DNA of 25,877 nt from CAZPWQ01 sp964590495 (GTDB lineage Bacteria > Bacteroidota > Rhodothermia > Balneolales > Balneolaceae), in assembly GCA_964590495.1 (NCBI GenBank), contig CAZPWQ010000047.1, forward strand, positions 1 to 25,877, given 5' to 3'. Made by a program: the position numbers and the translations under genes. The notes under the pieces are model-generated. The model was not told the origin of the DNA, ran no database searches, and worked only from the letters and a program-made list of their open reading frames with translations. How positions within the stretch are numbered: position 1 is the first letter of the stretch; the number at the start of each line of letters is the position of its first letter. Shown here one piece after another: positions 23,645 to 25,877 of this stretch.

Positions 23645-25009
23645 TTATGCAGGCTTAATGTTCTGATTCACATTAAAAAAGTTATCCGGATCGTATTTGG
23701 TCTTCACTTGTTGAAGGCGCTCATAATTTCCTCCGTATGTGGCTTTTATTCGATCTTCGCCCTCCTCCATCATAAAATTGATGTAGGCTCCTCCTTCCGT
23801 ATAGGGATGGACAGCTTCCCAATATTCCTTTGCCCAATGTGATATGGTATCCACCTTGGCAGGATCAGAATCTACACCCGCCATCACCATCGACCAGTTG
23901 GCACTGCGATGACCCCAGGCTGTTTCTCCGGATCCCACCCTATGTGCTGCCCCATCAACCGGATAGAGATGCATCCCCGACTTCATGTTAGGAGTCTCGG
24001 CAAACCGAAGATGTTGCTCGACGGCTTCGTCGCTGATCTCCTTGACAAAATCTCCTTTCCAATACCATTGATCGCCTCTTGGATAAAGATCATCAAACAT
24101 CTGTTGCAGCGCCGGATAGGGCATTTCACCTATATATTCAAAGATCGGATCGGCTACATCCCTTGCCTGTTGAAGGTATCCTTCCAATTCCGGCTCTTCA
24201 CCGGTGTAGCACCATAAAAGCCCACATACCTTTTTACCGTGAATGTCCTCGGGAAACGGTTCAGCAGGCAGCACCTCCTGAAACAGGTAAAAAGCATATA
24301 CATCATCAGGCATCGAAGGCATCCAATCCCGGTACCATTTCAGCGTTGCTTCAGCATCATCAAGGGACCAGAACATGGGACCGGCAATCACATTTTTTAC
24401 CGGATGCAGCTGATACTCAAAAGAGGTGACCACCCCGAAATTCCCACCGCCACCACGCAGCGCCCAGAACAGATCGGGATTTTCATCTTCAGTGGCATGA
24501 ACAAAACTTCCGTCGGCCAAAACAACATCTGCACCCAGGATATTGTCGATCGTCAGTCCATACTTACGTGACAGGTATCCATGACCACCCCCGAGGGACA
24601 ACCCACCGACTCCCGTTGTAGAAATTATACCGCTGACGGTGGCCAGTCCGAAAGCATGGGTAGCGTGATCCACGTCTCCCCAGGTTGCCCCGCCTCCGAC
24701 GCGTACCGTTTTTGCTTCCTGATTCACCCGAACCCCGTTCATTCTGGACAAATCGATCACCAGACCCTCGTCCACAAGTGCCAGCCCCGGTCCGTTATGT
24801 CCGCCGCTGCGGATGGCCGTACGCAGTCCGTTCTCCCGGCCGAAGTTGACGGCCGCAATCACATCGGCTGCATTCTGACAGTAAGCGATGTATCGCGGCT
24901 TTCGATCGATCATGGCGTTATAAATTTTTCTCGCTTCATCGTATTCCCCGTCTCCCGGCTGTACCAGGTCTCCGCGTAATGAATTCTCAAATTCTTGTAC
25001 TGGCTTCAT
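23645..25009 (-). CDS. FAD-linked oxidase, berberine-bridge enzyme family
   Basis: Flavin-dependent oxidase of 454 residues with a PCMH-type FAD-binding domain and a C-terminal BBE domain. RSGGHN places His71 as the usual covalent 8-alpha FAD ligand. The second covalent ligand, Cys in the typical GTCPTVGVGG, is replaced: here GIISTTGVGG has Ile129 at that place, so the flavin is probably mono-covalent. LGGGHGYLSRKYGLTIDN and ALRGGGGNFGVVTSFEY complete the FAD domain, and the BBE domain ends NYERLQQVKTKYDPDNFF then NQNI. No signal peptide, hence cytoplasmic. Relatives oxidise sugars, alkaloids or other secondary metabolites; the substrate is unknown. The secreted hypothetical gene ends 101 bp upstream on the same strand. 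Confidence 0.92.
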   Translation of the reverse strand: MKPVQEFENSLRGDLVQPGDGEYDEARKIYNAMIDRKPRYIAYCQNAADVIAAVNFGRENGLRTAIRSGGHNGPGLALVDEGLVIDLSRMNGVRVNQEAKTVRVGGGATWGDVDHATHAFGLATVSGIISTTGVGGLSLGGGHGYLSRKYGLTIDNILGADVVLADGSFVHATEDENPDLFWALRGGGGNFGVVTSFEYQLHPVKNVIAGPMFWSLDDAEATLKWYRDWMPSMPDDVYAFYLFQEVLPAEPFPEDIHGKKVCGLLWCYTGEEPELEGYLQQARDVADPIFEYIGEMPYPALQQMFDDLYPRGDQWYWKGDFVKEISDEAVEQHLRFAETPNMKSGMHLYPVDGAAHRVGSGETAWGHRSANWSMVMAGVDSDPAKVDTISHWAKEYWEAVHPYTEGGAYINFMMEEGEDRIKATYGGNYERLQQVKTKYDPDNFFNVNQNIKPA

Positions 25010-25110
25010 GTCGATACCCCGATTCTATTTAGTTGTGATTTAAAAAAGTGCCTTTAATCTTTCATTAGATTTAAAGATCAACGCTCAACCACCATGATTT
25101 AACCGACGAG

Positions 25111-25650
25111 CTATTCTGTCGGCATCATGATATGTGCATATGGAGTATCCGGAAACATAACCCAGGGACCTCCATTGTCCGGGTCGGTTGATATACCTTC
25201 ATACATGGACAAATCGGGAAATAAAACCATCAGGTGCGGTTTAACCTCATCCATCCACTGGTTGTCGCCGGTCGAACCTTCGGCATATGGGTCGAGATTA
25301 CTCGCGGGTGAACCACCTTGCAGCATATATCCGAGGCCTACCTGAGTAATATTCGGTTCTTCCTGATTCAAGTAGGCTTCCATCCACTCGACCCACTGAT
25401 CACCCAGGCACATAGGATTCTGCTCCGGCAGTTCGGGCATATCGGGATAGCAGGTCCATTCATTAGATCCCCCTCGTAGTATCGTGCCGTCCCAGTCCTT
25501 TATCGTTGCATTATCAGTGATCGCATTATGTGCAGCACTGGCAGCACTTTTAACTTTGGCCTGTTTGCTTTTATTCGCAGCTGATTGCCCATGTACTGCC
25601 GCAGCACTACCAAATAGTCAACAAAATAGAAGTGATGTTATGTGTCGCAT
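25111..25650 (-). pseudogene. conserved secreted hypothetical protein with an in-frame TGA in the signal peptide
   Basis: The frame begins at ATG 25650, 7 nt after a GGAG Shine-Dalgarno (25658-25661), and reads MRHITSLLFC, then TGA (25618-25620), then LFGSAAAVHGQSA. Apart from the TGA this is a typical Sec signal peptide with a cleavage site near AVHGQ. The frame then stays open for the rest of its 179 codons: an Ala/Lys-rich stretch, TIKDWDGTILRGGSNEWTCYPD, PMCLGDQWVEWMEAYLN, GYMLQGGSPASNLDPYA, GGPWVMFPDTPYAHIMMP. This pattern matches a conserved family of secreted proteins I recall without a named function. An ATG at 25440 would leave out the conserved first third and the signal. The gene is a recent pseudogene, is read through, or contains a sequencing error. 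Possible partner of the oxidase downstream. Confidence 0.7.
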
Positions 25651-25753
25651 AATTAGACTCCGTTAAGTTTAGATTCAATTTTAAAACAGGATATCCGGTC
25701 CCGGTTTTTTAAAATCTAATTAACGTTGATTCCCAAATGCTAACAGAGACTAT

Positions 25754-25876
25754 TCAATTATTAACAATTATGTTGCATCCTCCAGTAAAAAGAATGTCTT
25801 TCCCGAAGGAGTCGCCCTCCGCTACATCGGCGACGTACTTCCACCCTGTGGCTTCAGCAGGATCTCTTCGGCAACG
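25754..25876 (-). CDS. 3' end of an unidentified protein (partial)
   Basis: A leftward frame is open from the right edge to a TGA at 25754-25756 (41 codons including the stop), with residues EATGWKYVADVAEGDSFG and then DILFTGG before NN and stop. Third codon positions are GC-rich through most of it, unlike the AT-rich intergenic sequence downstream, and it runs in the same direction as its neighbours. The plus strand is also open here, with less protein-like composition. No family is recognised. The gap 25651-25753 holds only the Shine-Dalgarno of the secreted gene. Confidence 0.35.
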   Translation of the reverse strand, partial: RCRRDPAEATGWKYVADVAEGDSFGKDILFTGGCNIIVNN

Positions 25877-25877
25877 G

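Noticed and set aside
24079..24979. Rightward open frames of 110-132 codons opposite the FAD oxidase
   Set aside because: They are antisense to a well-supported enzyme gene and lack family features.
25618..25620. TGA as selenocysteine or as a reassigned codon
   Set aside because: A signal peptide is no place for a catalytic selenocysteine, no clear SECIS-like hairpin was seen after it, and recB and recD end in TGA.

Overview
This is a chromosomal window of moderate GC content. It looks like a member of the FCB group of bacteria, most likely a Balneolota/Rhodothermota-type or related Bacteroidota-like marine heterotroph. The signs are a fused E1 alpha/beta 2-oxoacid dehydrogenase, a DUF5916 outer-membrane protein next to a stand-alone TonB 'plug' lipoprotein, many starts without a clear Shine-Dalgarno, and intergenic regions crowded with short tandem and palindromic repeats. 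The taxon is an inference; no rRNA or tRNA gene is present to settle it. UGA is used as a normal stop (recB, recD).

Layout. Positions 1-90 may hold the 3' end of a rightward gene, followed by a bidirectional terminator (155-185). A leftward recC-recB-recD operon (9083 to 391) encodes the complete RecBCD helicase-nuclease; the genes abut or overlap by 4 nt. Upstream, also leftward, are a DUF1499 membrane protein and an EamA/DMT-type transporter. A leftward polyamine locus follows: speD (AdoMet decarboxylase), pdaD (pyruvoyl arginine decarboxylase) and speE (aminopropyltransferase). It has a long structured leader and is divergent from the fused 2-oxoacid dehydrogenase E1 gene (13941-15923, +). 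Next, leftward, come the DUF5916 protein and the plug lipoprotein, then two multidomain AraC-type regulators. The first (AraC HTH + STAND ATPase + TPR) is split by a frame change at an A9 run. The second joins DUF4242, a cyclase-like domain and an AraC HTH. The right end has a chimeric remnant of two genes, a berberine-bridge-type FAD oxidase, a secreted hypothetical protein with an in-frame TGA in its signal peptide, and perhaps the 3' end of another gene.

How the genes work together. RecBCD is a self-contained repair machine. SpeD, PdaD and SpeE together could turn arginine and AdoMet into an aminopropylated agmatine or, with a ureohydrolase encoded elsewhere, spermidine. The right-hand third is more accessory in character: regulators of unusual architecture, broken genes and an oxidase of unknown substrate.

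Most unusual signals: (1) at least seven separate arrays of exactly 7-bp tandem units, each with its own sequence, lying at gene ends and in two cases encoding protein C-termini; (2) a REP-like double hairpin whose two arms carry compensatory changes; (3) a terminator-like hairpin in the speD leader with no upstream gene for it to terminate; (4) the A9 frame change in the AraC-STAND regulator; (5) the in-frame TGA in the signal peptide; (6) the hydrolase/secreted-protein chimera. No CRISPR array, phage, plasmid origin or intact insertion sequence was found.
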